In this document: positions 1 to 7,162 of the stretch, piece after piece
Position numbering within the stretch: the first letter of the stretch is position 1
Layout: every line of letters starts with the position of its first letter
Assembly (NCBI GenBank): GCA_937885695.1
Contig: CALABP010000060.1
Span: forward strand, 1 to 33,254
Direction of reading: 5' to 3'
Length of the DNA: 33,254 nt
DNA from: DTU089 sp002440045
Lineage (GTDB): Bacteria; Bacillota; Clostridia; Oscillospirales; Acutalibacteraceae
Notes under the pieces: generated by a model
The model's input: only the letters and a program-made list of their open reading frames with translations
Databases searched by the model: none
Told to the model about the DNA's origin: nothing
Position numbers and translations under genes: made by a program

Positions 1-24
1 GCTTTTTGACGCAGTAACGGCGAA

Positions 25-63
25 AAGAGGGCTTTTTAAAACCGTACTGAGTTCGACCCTCTT
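25..63 (-). terminator. hairpin after truncated deacetylase
   Basis: On the minus strand AAGAGGG pairs with CCCTCTT across a 25-nt loop and is followed by TTTT, so it could end transcription of the amidase/deacetylase pair. The loop carries CGAACTCAGTACGG (plus-strand 42-55), which is identical to the loop of the hairpin at 20471-20505. The 7-bp stem with a long loop is weak unless the loop folds further. Confidence 0.5.
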
Positions 64-67
64 ATGC

Positions 68-262
68 TTAATCCGACGGCCCGTCGTCAAACGTCAGCGC
101 CACCGCGAAATTGCTTTCGGTTCCCGAAAAAATATACTCTTTTCCCGAAAAATCGGGCATTGAATAAATAACAATACACGCGGCTGTTACGGCAGAAAGC
201 GCGGCGGCAATAAAACGCAGAAGCTTTTTGTTCTTAAAATCTCTTTTTTTCATAAAAATCAC
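68..262 (-). pseudogene. polysaccharide deacetylase, truncated N-terminal remnant
   Basis: The 64-residue product has a basic N-terminus, one membrane segment (about residues 14-34) and then ALTFDDGPSD followed at once by a stop. TFDDGP is motif 1 of the NodB/CE4 deacetylase domain and carries the catalytic and metal-binding Asp pair. An intact family member needs roughly 180 more residues holding the metal-binding His pair and the remaining motifs. Neither the same frame nor the other minus-strand frames towards position 1 continue the domain, so the product should be inactive. Its GTG start at 260-262 overlaps the amidase stop; an ATG nine bases further in (251-253) is an equally good start, and neither has a strong ribosome site. 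In spore formers such enzymes act on peptidoglycan, which fits its amidase neighbour. The stop codon lies at the edge of a short element repeated at 20463-20492. Confidence 0.75.
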
Positions 263-960
263 TTTGCAGTTTTAAGAATCGCGTCGGCAACAGCCTCGGC
301 GAAGGCTTCTTTGTTTTCATCAAAAAGTTTGTTATCCTCTTCGTTCGTAACAAAAAGCATCTCGACAAGGCACGACGGCATATTTGTGTTTGCGTTTATG
401 TAAAAATCGGTTGCGCTGTCGTCGCGAAAGCCTTTTTTAATGCCCCTGTCGTCGGAAATGCCGACTTTTTTAAGCTCTTTTAAAATGTTTTCGGCAAGAA
501 GAGTTTCTTTTTTGCCGGCGTTTTCGCTTATCCAAATTTCAACGCCTTTTGCCTCTGTGTTGTCGGAGCCGTTTCTGTGCAGGCATATAAAATAATCGGC
601 TTTTTTCCTGTTCGCTTTTTTACAGCGCTCGCTCAAAGATACGGTTTTATCCTCCTCGCGCGTCATTATGACCTCGGCGCCGCCCTCGCAGAGCTTTTCC
701 TTGACGAGAAGCGCAAATTCAAGATTATCGACCTTCTCCCAGCGCTCATCTGAAGCATCCACCGTGCCGAAATCCTCGCCGCCGTGCCCGGGGTCAAGGC
801 AAACGACAAGTTTGCCGCCCGAAGAGCCTTTGGAAACCGCCACGCCGATAATTACAGCCGTGGCAACAAGAACGGCAAAAATCAAAACGGGGACACGGAC
901 GCCTGAAGCTTTAAGCCGCTTTAAAAAGCTTTTTATATACACCGACCGCCTGTTTTTCAT
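259..960 (-). CDS. N-acetylmuramoyl-L-alanine amidase (Amidase_3, CwlD-like)
   Basis: This enzyme hydrolyses the amide bond between N-acetylmuramic acid and L-alanine in peptidoglycan. The 233 residues start with a basic stretch and one membrane anchor (about residues 22-43), followed by a single extracytoplasmic Amidase_3 domain. The expected zinc ligands are visible: His59 in DPGHGG, Glu81 in DNLEFAL and His128 in CLHRNG. Glu200 in CLVEML is the likely catalytic glutamate. The usual SIHAN around the second His is replaced by CLHRN. Size and single-anchor layout match CwlD, which makes muramic lactam in spore cortex together with a deacetylase; the adjacent deacetylase (here broken) supports that, but a vegetative role is possible. 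The ATG follows a good GAAAGGGG ribosome site. Confidence 0.88.
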   Translation of the reverse strand: MKNRRSVYIKSFLKRLKASGVRVPVLIFAVLVATAVIIGVAVSKGSSGGKLVVCLDPGHGGEDFGTVDASDERWEKVDNLEFALLVKEKLCEGGAEVIMTREEDKTVSLSERCKKANRKKADYFICLHRNGSDNTEAKGVEIWISENAGKKETLLAENILKELKKVGISDDRGIKKGFRDDSATDFYINANTNMPSCLVEMLFVTNEEDNKLFDENKEAFAEAVADAILKTAK

Positions 961-1123
961 ATGCGCTTGCCCCTTTCAATAGATTTAATTTATTTTATCA
1001 TAATATTTTTCTCTTTGCCACAATTCTCGGCAATCTTTATTAATATTTAATAATCTTCATTGATTCTTAATAAAGCAACGCCGTGCCGTTCTTATTAGCC
1101 GTTCTTATTCGCCTAAATTTTGG
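961..1123. other. AT-rich intergenic, no gene seen
   Basis: This spacer separates the amidase gene (minus) from the tRNA-Leu promoter (plus). It is AT-rich, with repeated ATTAATA/TTAATAA-like words. The amidase promoter should lie here, but I could not identify a convincing -35/-10 pair; it may use a sporulation sigma factor. Confidence 0.4.
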
Positions 1124-1152
1124 TTGACAGCGTGCCGCCGTTATGCTAAAAT
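1124..1152 (+). promoter_or_regulatory. sigma-A-type promoter for tRNA-Leu
   Basis: TTGACA (1124-1129) and TAAAAT (1147-1152) are separated by exactly 17 bp. It is the only strong plus-strand promoter upstream of the tRNA. Transcription would begin near 1158-1160, giving a leader of about 170 nt before the mature tRNA. Confidence 0.75.
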
Positions 1153-1159
1153 ATCTTAG

Positions 1160-1331
1160 CGGTTTCGGGAATTCCGCCCGGCGCGATTTTCGCTTTCGCG
1201 ACGCGCTTCAAAAACGGTCGGCATCACCGCAAAACGCCTTTGCGCTGCGGAACAAATTGAAGTAAGCTTCATCTTAAATCAAACTCCGCCGCAAACGCCC
1301 CGCAAAAGAACAGCGGGCAAAAACTTAATAT
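1160..1331 (+). other. long GC-rich leader upstream of tRNA-Leu
   Basis: About 170 nt lie between the promoter and the tRNA. The stretch is much more GC-rich than the flanks up to about 1250 and contains self-complementary words such as GCGCG...CGCGC near 1180-1207. No open reading frame with a ribosome site and no known RNA family was recognised. It may be a simple precursor leader or hold a small RNA. Confidence 0.35.
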
Positions 1332-1418
1332 GCGGAAATGGCGGAACTGGCAGACGCGCATGATTCAGGTTCATGTGAACGATAGTTCTTGAGGGTTCAA
1401 GTCCCTTTTTCCGCACCA
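1332..1418 (+). tRNA. tRNA-Leu (anticodon CAG)
   Basis: The acceptor stem GCGGAAA (1332-1338) pairs with TTTCCGC (1408-1414), followed by discriminator A and an encoded CCA (1416-1418). The anticodon stem CATGA/TCATG encloses the loop TTCAGGT, so the anticodon is CAG, reading CUG. A long variable arm and the T loop GTTCAAGTC are present, as expected for a class II leucine tRNA. A terminator follows within a few bases, so it is a single-tRNA unit. Confidence 0.96.
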
Positions 1419-1421
1419 AAT

Positions 1422-1459
1422 AAACGGCAGATTTCACAAGAAGTTTGCCGTTTGTTTTT
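1422..1459 (+). terminator. intrinsic terminator after tRNA-Leu
   Basis: AAACGGCA (1422-1429) pairs with TGCCGTTT (1446-1453), followed by GTTTTTG. It sits four bases after the CCA end. Confidence 0.85.
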
Positions 1460-1489
1460 GTTCTTGTTCCACAAATTACCTTTTAAGCC

Positions 1490-1506
1490 GTTAGCTGTCA
1501 GCTAAC
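1490..1506. repeat. GTTAGC-type palindrome, isolated copy
   Basis: GTTAGCTG-T-CAGCTAAC is a 17-bp palindrome built from the same GTTAGC word that forms tandem arrays at 26966-27070, 27871-27904 and 32906-33187. Here a single unit on each strand is joined head to head. Confidence 0.5.
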
Positions 1507-1644
1507 AACCCTCCTTGTTGCTTGTGCCGATTGAATTTAAAGATTCCGGAATTTTTTCGTAAAACTATTTATAAAAAATTCACCCTACGTGCAAGCCGTA
1601 TTTAATTAAGAATAGATTCGCATCTCAAAGCAAAAGATTTTTTA

Positions 1645-1780
1645 AAAATGCGTTTGCGTGTTTTTTTGTTTTTAAATACGCAATTCTTGCGCGTTTTTAA
1701 ATTTATTTATACGCAGCTTTTGCGTGTTTTAAGTTTTTAAAATACGCAATTTTTGCGTATTTTTCAATCTGATTGCACGC
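1645..1780. repeat. tandem 33-bp repeats, each a terminator-like hairpin
   Basis: The word ACGCA recurs at 1678, 1711, 1744 and 1777, an exact 33-bp period; a more diverged unit starts at 1645. The typical unit is ACGCAa-TTTTTGCGT followed by an AT/T-rich tail, so several units can fold into a short hairpin with a T-run (the one at 1742-1760 pairs ATACGCAA with TTGCGTAT). The array lies between the tRNA-Leu terminator and the HU terminator. No coding potential is seen. Confidence 0.75.
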
Positions 1781-1783
1781 AAA

Positions 1784-1820
1784 AAAGGCTGTTGCCCGTG
1801 TGGGCAACAGCCTTTAAAAA
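1784..1820 (-). terminator. terminator of HU gene (bidirectional)
   Basis: A perfect 14-bp stem AAAGGCTGTTGCCC/GGGCAACAGCCTTT with loop GTGT is flanked by A6 on one side and TTTAAAAA on the other. It can act in both directions. It lies just downstream of the HU stop codon and closes the recJ-to-HU run. Confidence 0.9.
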
Positions 1821-1832
1821 TTACAAATTCAA

Positions 1833-2105
1833 TTATTTTACAGCGTCTTTAAGAGCCTTGCCTGCCTTGAATGCGGGAACCTTGGAAGCCTCTATTTTAA
1901 GAGTTTCGCCTGTTCTGGGGTTTCTGCCCTCTTTAGCTGCTCTTTCGCGAACTTCAAATGTACCGAAACCAACAAGCTGAACCTTGTCGCCTGCTTTGAG
2001 AGCGCCCTCGATAGCACCGAAAACCGCTGCAACCGCCTTGTCGGCATCCTTTTTGGAAAGTGCTGCTGCTTCTGCTACTGCATTTACAAGTTCTGTCTTA
2101 TTCAT
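1833..2105 (-). CDS. hup: HU family DNA-binding protein
   Basis: This is a small basic histone-like protein that binds and bends DNA as a dimer and helps compact the nucleoid. Its 90 residues match the HU family length. It begins MNKTEL, has the two helices of the dimer body, and carries the arm signature GRNPRTGE at residues 60-67, whose proline intercalates into DNA. The C-terminus KVPAFKAGKALKDAVK is typical of HU rather than IHF. The start has a strong GGAGG site. It is the last gene after mazG and the spoVB-like gene, the same order as yabM-yabN near an HBsu-type gene in many Firmicutes. Its own promoter may lie in the 75-bp gap after mazG, but none was clear. Confidence 0.96.
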   Translation of the reverse strand: MNKTELVNAVAEAAALSKKDADKAVAAVFGAIEGALKAGDKVQLVGFGTFEVRERAAKEGRNPRTGETLKIEASKVPAFKAGKALKDAVK

Positions 2106-2180
2106 TTTGAATTCCTCCGTTTTTTTATTTACGAAAGGCGCGCCGTTATTTTTCTTTTTTAATGCGCCTTTTGTTTTACA

Positions 2181-2987
2181 TCAGTTTTTTAAGGTTGCTT
2201 TGGCTTCGTCCCAAAGCGCGTCAAGCACCGAAAGGCCGGCGGTTTTCATATCTATTCCGCGTTCGCCTGCGAGCTTTTCGACGACAGAAAAGCGTTTTCT
2301 GAATTTTTTTGAAGCAAGCTCAAGCGAGGTTTCGGCCTCTGCCCCGCAAAGCCTTACGACGTTCACGGCAGAAAAGAGCAAATCGCCCGCTTCGTCTTGT
2401 ACAGCGTTTTCGTCGCCCGACTTTACACCCTTTTAAAGCTCATTTGCTTCTTCAAAAAGCTTTTGAAACGCGCCGTCGGCACTGTCCCAATCAAAACCCG
2501 CCTTTTTTGCCTTGCTTTGAAGCTTTTGCGCCTTCATAAGCGCGGGGTAGGTTTCGGGGATGGCGTTCATGGCGTCGGTCTGCGTTTTTTGATTTTTTGT
2601 TTTGCGCTTAATATCGTCCCAATTCTTTAAAACGTCGTCGGTAGAGCCGACCGTAACGTCGCCGAAAACGTGGGGGTGGCGTATTATGAGCTTTTTTGAA
2701 ATTCCGTCGGCAACGTCGTCAATATCAAAATCGCCGTCCGTTCTTGAAATGTCAGCATGAAGCACGACCTGCAAAAGCACGTCGCCCAGCTCTTCTTTTA
2801 AAAGCTCTTTATTGCCTGTGTCGATAGCTTCAAGCGCCTCGTAGGTTTCCTCAAGAAAATTCTCGCGGATTGAGGTGTGAGTTTGCTCGGCATCCCACGG
2901 GCAGCCGCCCGGGGCGCGGAGTATTTTTATTATTTCGACAAGGTCGTTAAAATTGTATTTATCTTTAAATTCAAAATCCGCTTTCAT
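2181..2987 (-). pseudogene. mazG: MazG nucleoside triphosphate pyrophosphohydrolase, in-frame stop
   Basis: MazG cleaves NTPs and dNTPs to monophosphate and pyrophosphate and removes non-canonical nucleotides. Reading through gives a full-length 268-residue two-domain protein, but codon 185 (2433-2435) is TAA. The first domain is complete, with EExxE at residues 46-50 and EELGD at 65-69. In the second domain EEANE (179-183) lies before the stop and DEAGD (198-202) after it, so the stop splits the metal motif; in E. coli MazG the second domain carries the activity. Both parts are in one frame, so a single base change explains the break. The downstream part has only TTG-type starts and no ribosome site. 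It could be a real loss of function, a sequencing error or a readthrough codon. The upstream neighbour is a spoVB-like gene and HU follows. Confidence 0.9.
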
Positions 2988-3020
2988 TTTTCAATCCCTA
3001 CTTATGAAGCTTTATATATT

Positions 3021-4751
3021 CTAACCTAAAAGTTTATATTTTTCAAGTATTTCCGCGATTTTTTCTCCCTTCGGGAGCATTAAAACGTCCGCTTTTACAA
3101 TAGTTTTTGTCAAAAGCACCGCCAAAGCATAAACCGCGACCGCAATAACGATTGAAATGAGGCACGAAAGCGACGCGCCGTTAAGTCTGCCGTCGGGGTT
3201 GCCGAAGGTAAGAACGGAGCTTAAAAGCTTATAACTGCCGTAAGCCGAAACGCCGCAAAGCGCCGCCGCGATAAACGGTTTTATAAACACGGTTTTAATA
3301 TCGAGCCTGATGCCCGTTTCGCGCTTTAAGACGGAATAGTTAAACGCTATACATATAATATAGAACAGCGCCGAGCCGCACACCGCGCCTTTTATATTAA
3401 TTGCCGGTATACCGATAAGCACAAAGTCAAGCGCAATTGTGAACACGCACCCGACGCCTATCGCCTTTGCGGGAACATCTGCCCTGCCGATTGCCTGAAG
3501 CATATTTGTGAGCGGCGACGACAGCGTTAAAAGCGGCATAATTACGCCGCAAAGCGCAAGTATTGGCGCCGCAACGGCGATGCCGGCTTCGTTTTCGGTG
3601 CCTTTATAAAGCAGTGAGAGTATCGGCTCCGAAAGCGCCAAAAAGCCCGCGCCCGCCGGAAGCGAAATAAGCATTGTTGTTCTGAACACCGTGTTTACCG
3701 TGCTGTTTACAAGCTTAAAATCCCTTCTTGCCATTGCCGCCGACATAATCGGTATTGCGCTGACGCCGAGGGTCATCATTATTGTGGGAACAAGGTTTTT
3801 AAAGTCAAGAGTTGTGTCATAAGCGCCGTAAAGGAAGGTATGTATATCTTCTCTCGCAACGCCCGCCGCATTAATCGACGCGCCGTAAATCTCCATTATT
3901 TTGTCATAATGCCTTTCGACAACGCCGTCAAGCCTGTTCTGAATGACCCATGTGTCGATAAAGTTTGTGACATTCAACACAAGCGAGCTTATTGCCGCGG
4001 GAACGGCTATTGAAATAAGCTCTTTAAGCGTTGCTTTTTTGTTACGCGCGCGGGGGGAATTAACAAGCATTTCGCGCGTGATGCCGTCTTTTTTAAATCT
4101 GTGCCTTGCGTTTGTATATATCGCGCCGAAAAACGTGCCCAAAGTAACGCCGCTTATTGCGGCTGCCGCGGCATAGGCATAAAGAAGCGAGCGGTCCTCG
4201 ACCTTTACAAACTTAATTACAAGGTAAGCGAATGTAAGTCCGAAAACGAGCTTTCCCATGGACTCGATAACCTGGGAAATTGCCGTGGGGTACATATTGC
4301 TTAATCCCTCGTAATAGCCCCTGTAGGTGCTCATAATACAGCAGAAAAGAATCGACGGGGCAATGCACAGCACGCTGTATACGGAAAGCTCGGAATTAAC
4401 CGAGGCGGCATAGGGCTTTGCCATTATAAGAAGCACCGCCGTGCCGATAAGCCCGAGCAGCATAAACAGCGGAAACGTTACCCTTAAAACCTGTTTTACG
4501 TCGCGGTATCTGCCGAGAGCAGCGTGCCGCGCGACTATTGTTGAAACAGCCACGGGAAGCCCCGCCATAGAAATTGCGTAAATCGGAGTATAGATATTGT
4601 ATGCCGAAGCAAAATAGCCCCTGCCGAGCGTTCCGATTATTCCCGTAAGCGGTATTTTGTAAATTGCGCCGATTACCTTAACAAGCGCCGTGGCAATGAC
4701 AAGTATCATTGCGCCGCCGAGCACGTTTTGCTTTTTATTTTCCTGTGGCAT
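3021..4751 (-). CDS. SpoVB-like polysaccharide/lipid flippase (MOP superfamily)
   Basis: This 576-residue, very hydrophobic protein has about 14 membrane segments and belongs to the MOP exporter group that includes SpoVB, MurJ and polysaccharide flippases. The N-terminal segment GGAMILVIATALVKVIGAIY and an even spread of helices separated by short basic loops fit this family. SpoVB is needed for spore cortex synthesis, probably by moving lipid-linked precursors across the membrane. Its place immediately before mazG and HU matches the yabM position of B. subtilis, although several paralogues usually exist, so the exact substrate is unknown. The start has a GGAGG site and overlaps the end of the kinase gene by 17 bases, indicating translational coupling. 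Confidence 0.85.
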   Translation of the reverse strand: MPQENKKQNVLGGAMILVIATALVKVIGAIYKIPLTGIIGTLGRGYFASAYNIYTPIYAISMAGLPVAVSTIVARHAALGRYRDVKQVLRVTFPLFMLLGLIGTAVLLIMAKPYAASVNSELSVYSVLCIAPSILFCCIMSTYRGYYEGLSNMYPTAISQVIESMGKLVFGLTFAYLVIKFVKVEDRSLLYAYAAAAAISGVTLGTFFGAIYTNARHRFKKDGITREMLVNSPRARNKKATLKELISIAVPAAISSLVLNVTNFIDTWVIQNRLDGVVERHYDKIMEIYGASINAAGVAREDIHTFLYGAYDTTLDFKNLVPTIMMTLGVSAIPIMSAAMARRDFKLVNSTVNTVFRTTMLISLPAGAGFLALSEPILSLLYKGTENEAGIAVAAPILALCGVIMPLLTLSSPLTNMLQAIGRADVPAKAIGVGCVFTIALDFVLIGIPAINIKGAVCGSALFYIICIAFNYSVLKRETGIRLDIKTVFIKPFIAAALCGVSAYGSYKLLSSVLTFGNPDGRLNGASLSCLISIVIAVAVYALAVLLTKTIVKADVLMLPKGEKIAEILEKYKLLG

Positions 4752-5685
4752 CGTGTTCCTCCTTATATCCGATAAATTCTCTTAAAAGCGAGTTTTCGGG
4801 AACAAGCTCACTGTCGATTGAGGGAAACCTGCACAGGCTTTTTAAAAGTCTTTGCGAGTCCCTGTAAAACGGCGAGCTTTTCTCAACCTGTGAAAGAAGC
4901 CTTACGGCGTCGTTTTTTAAAAGGCACGTTTCATAAAGATGCACCGTGTTGATTTTTATATCGGCGTTGTCGCGGTAGGGGAAAAGGTAAATATCCTCGC
5001 CGTGGCAAACATTTAACCACATACCGAAGGTTTTTTCAACCGAATTTCCTCTGAAATTGCTGTCGCGGACAATGCGCCTGATAAAACGCATATTGCGTTT
5101 ATTAAGAACAATGTCGCCTTTTTCGTCGTATATCCTCGACGAAACGTTTATATATATCTTAAAAAGCCGCTCTTTCGGAAGCCCCGCCGTAATAAGCGGG
5201 TTAAGCGCGTGAAGTCCCTCGACGATTATTACGTCGCTGTCTTTAACGGTTACTTCTTTAAGCTGTTCTTTTCTTTTGCCCGAAACAAAATCAAACTCGG
5301 GCAAATGACCCTTGCCGCTGCTTAGCATTTCGTTCATTGTGCTTTTGAAAAACGGAATGTCAAGCGCATAAACCGTTTCAAAATCGGGCGTGCCGTCGGG
5401 AAAGCACGGAGCGTCGCAGTTGTTAAGATAAAAATCGTCAAGCGAAACGGCGATACTGCCGACGCCCAAAGCTTCAAGCGACTCTTTAAGCCGCTTTGCG
5501 GTTGTGGTTTTGCCCGCAGAGCTGGGCCCCGAAAGCATAACTATTTCCGTCTTGCCGCTCTCTTTTAATTTTTTTGCTATTCCCTTAATTATTCCGTTAT
5601 ATCTGTCCTCGCACGAAGAAATAAACTCGCGCGGGGTTTTTGCTTTTTCTGTTATATACTCAAGCGTATTGTTGATGTTTGACAT
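4735..5685 (-). CDS. nucleoside kinase, phosphoribulokinase/uridine kinase family
   Basis: A P-loop kinase that probably phosphorylates a nucleoside such as uridine or cytidine with NTP. The Walker A motif GPSSAGKT is at residues 53-60 when translation starts at MSNINN; the Asp pair in SLDDFYLN is the usual substrate-binding motif and VIIVEGLHALNP resembles the Walker B region. Many Clostridia and Thermotoga carry a longer form of about 550 residues with an N-terminal TGS/ThrRS-like part before this kinase; here only the kinase half, about 316 residues, is present. I chose the internal ATG at 5683-5685, which follows AGAGGG; an upstream in-frame start at 5715 exists but lies within the hemZ coding region. 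It overlaps hemZ neither in function nor frame and runs into the flippase gene. Confidence 0.82.
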   Translation of the reverse strand: MSNINNTLEYITEKAKTPREFISSCEDRYNGIIKGIAKKLKESGKTEIVMLSGPSSAGKTTTAKRLKESLEALGVGSIAVSLDDFYLNNCDAPCFPDGTPDFETVYALDIPFFKSTMNEMLSSGKGHLPEFDFVSGKRKEQLKEVTVKDSDVIIVEGLHALNPLITAGLPKERLFKIYINVSSRIYDEKGDIVLNKRNMRFIRRIVRDSNFRGNSVEKTFGMWLNVCHGEDIYLFPYRDNADIKINTVHLYETCLLKNDAVRLLSQVEKSSPFYRDSQRLLKSLCRFPSIDSELVPENSLLREFIGYKEEHDATGK

Positions 5686-5695
5686 AGGCCCTCTT

Positions 5696-7162
5696 TTATT
5701 TATATTCCGCAACAAACTCGCTTATTCGCTCTTTGCGGCGGCAAAGCTCAAAAAAGCGCGAGATATATTCAAACGGATATTTATAATTGAAAATTCTTTC
5801 GATATATTCGCCGCCGTTTGCAACAAGCTTTGTAACGGCGCCCGCGCCGACGGAGAGTATTGTGTGGCACTCCTCCATCATAAACACGTTATAAAGGCAC
5901 TCTGCGCCCTTTTTGCACCAGCCGACGTTTTCAAGATTGCCGAGCGACTTGCTTTGACGGTACATATAATACGGCGTGTAGCCTGCTTTGTAAAGCTCTG
6001 TTTCGGCAATTTTTATCATATTGCCGATATCGCCGCCGAAAGCTTCGGCGCTTTTGCCCTCCGAAACTATCCCGGAGGAGCGCTTCAGGGCAAGCGTATG
6101 AACCGTTATGTTTTCGGGCGAAAGCTTAATCGCTTCAAGCACGCTGTTTTTAAAGCTTTCTTCGGTGTCGGTGGGAAGCCCCGCGATAAGGTCCGTATTT
6201 ATAAACTCAAACCCGGCGCTTCTTGCAAGCTTTAATTTTTCGACCGTATCTTTTGCCGTGTGATTTCTTTTTACGGCTTTAAGCACGCCGTCGTTAAAGG
6301 TCTGGGGATTTATGCTGACGCGCGTAACGCCGAACTTCTTTAACACATCAAGCTTTTCTTTTGTAACGGTGTCGGGTCTGCCGGCTTCGACCGTATATTC
6401 AAGGCACGAAGAAAGGTCAAAGCTGTTTTGTATTTCCGAAAGCACCGTTTTAAGCTCTTCGGGAGAGAGCGTTGTAGGCGTGCCGCCGCCCCAATAAACG
6501 CTTAAAATTTTAAGCCCGCATTCGTTCGCCTTTTTCGCCGTGAGCCTTATTTCTTCGCAAAGCTTTTCGACATATTCGGGAATAAGCTTTTTAGCCGATT
6601 GCGACGCGATTGAATGCGACACAAACGAGCAATAGCTGCACCTTGTTGGGCAAAACGGAATTGAAATATAAAGGCTTGCGGAATCTTTTTTTGAAAGATT
6701 TACGATTTTCTTTTCGGAAAGCGCAACCTCTTTTGCAAGGCGCGTTTTTTCGGGCGAAACGAGGAGCGCGTTTTTAAAATATTCTTCGGCGGCGGCTTCA
6801 CCGTCGCTTTCGATATGGCGCATCATAAGCTTTGACGGCCTTACACCCGTAAGTATGCCCCATTTGGGCACAAAGGCGCAAGCCTCGCAAAAAGCTTCAA
6901 AGCAGACTAAGGCTAACTCGCGTTCTTCGTTTTCGACAGAAGAAGAGGGAAGTGTTTTTTCTTTCTTACTCTCTTTTTCGCCGACTTTTAAAACCGCAAA
7001 AAACGTTGTTTCTTCAGGCGTTTTTGCGATTTTTGATAAAAGCCCCGAAAGCTCCCCTTCGGGCGCGCCGTCTTTTATTTCAAATTTTTCGAGCGGAAAG
7101 AAAAGCCTTGAAAGCTTTTCAAGCTCATATTTATATGAATGGTTAACGCAATATATGTTCAT
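5696..7162 (-). CDS. hemZ: HemZ-like radical SAM coproporphyrinogen III oxidase family protein
   Basis: The 488-residue protein matches the HemZ branch of the HemN-type radical SAM enzymes. The iron-sulfur cluster motif CPTRCSYC places ligands at Cys171, Cys175 and Cys178, and VYWGGGTPTTLSPEEL follows as in all HemN relatives. The roughly 160 residues ahead of the radical SAM core are typical of HemZ and absent from HemW. HemN enzymes oxidatively decarboxylate coproporphyrinogen III; the reaction of HemZ in strict anaerobes is not settled and it may serve another role. The gene follows the MBL hydrolase gene with a 4-base overlap, and the same dtd-MBL-hemZ order is common in Clostridia. Confidence 0.9.
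   Translation of the reverse strand: MNIYCVNHSYKYELEKLSRLFFPLEKFEIKDGAPEGELSGLLSKIAKTPEETTFFAVLKVGEKESKKEKTLPSSSVENEERELALVCFEAFCEACAFVPKWGILTGVRPSKLMMRHIESDGEAAAEEYFKNALLVSPEKTRLAKEVALSEKKIVNLSKKDSASLYISIPFCPTRCSYCSFVSHSIASQSAKKLIPEYVEKLCEEIRLTAKKANECGLKILSVYWGGGTPTTLSPEELKTVLSEIQNSFDLSSCLEYTVEAGRPDTVTKEKLDVLKKFGVTRVSINPQTFNDGVLKAVKRNHTAKDTVEKLKLARSAGFEFINTDLIAGLPTDTEESFKNSVLEAIKLSPENITVHTLALKRSSGIVSEGKSAEAFGGDIGNMIKIAETELYKAGYTPYYMYRQSKSLGNLENVGWCKKGAECLYNVFMMEECHTILSVGAGAVTKLVANGGEYIERIFNYKYPFEYISRFFELCRRKERISEFVAEYK

Noticed and set aside
2181..2381. Separate small gene after mazG
   Set aside because: It is the same frame as mazG after a TAA, continues the MazG second domain and lacks its own start signal, so it is part of the broken mazG.
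5504..6235. 243-codon plus-strand reading frame
   Set aside because: It lies antisense to hemZ and the kinase gene and has no recognisable domain.
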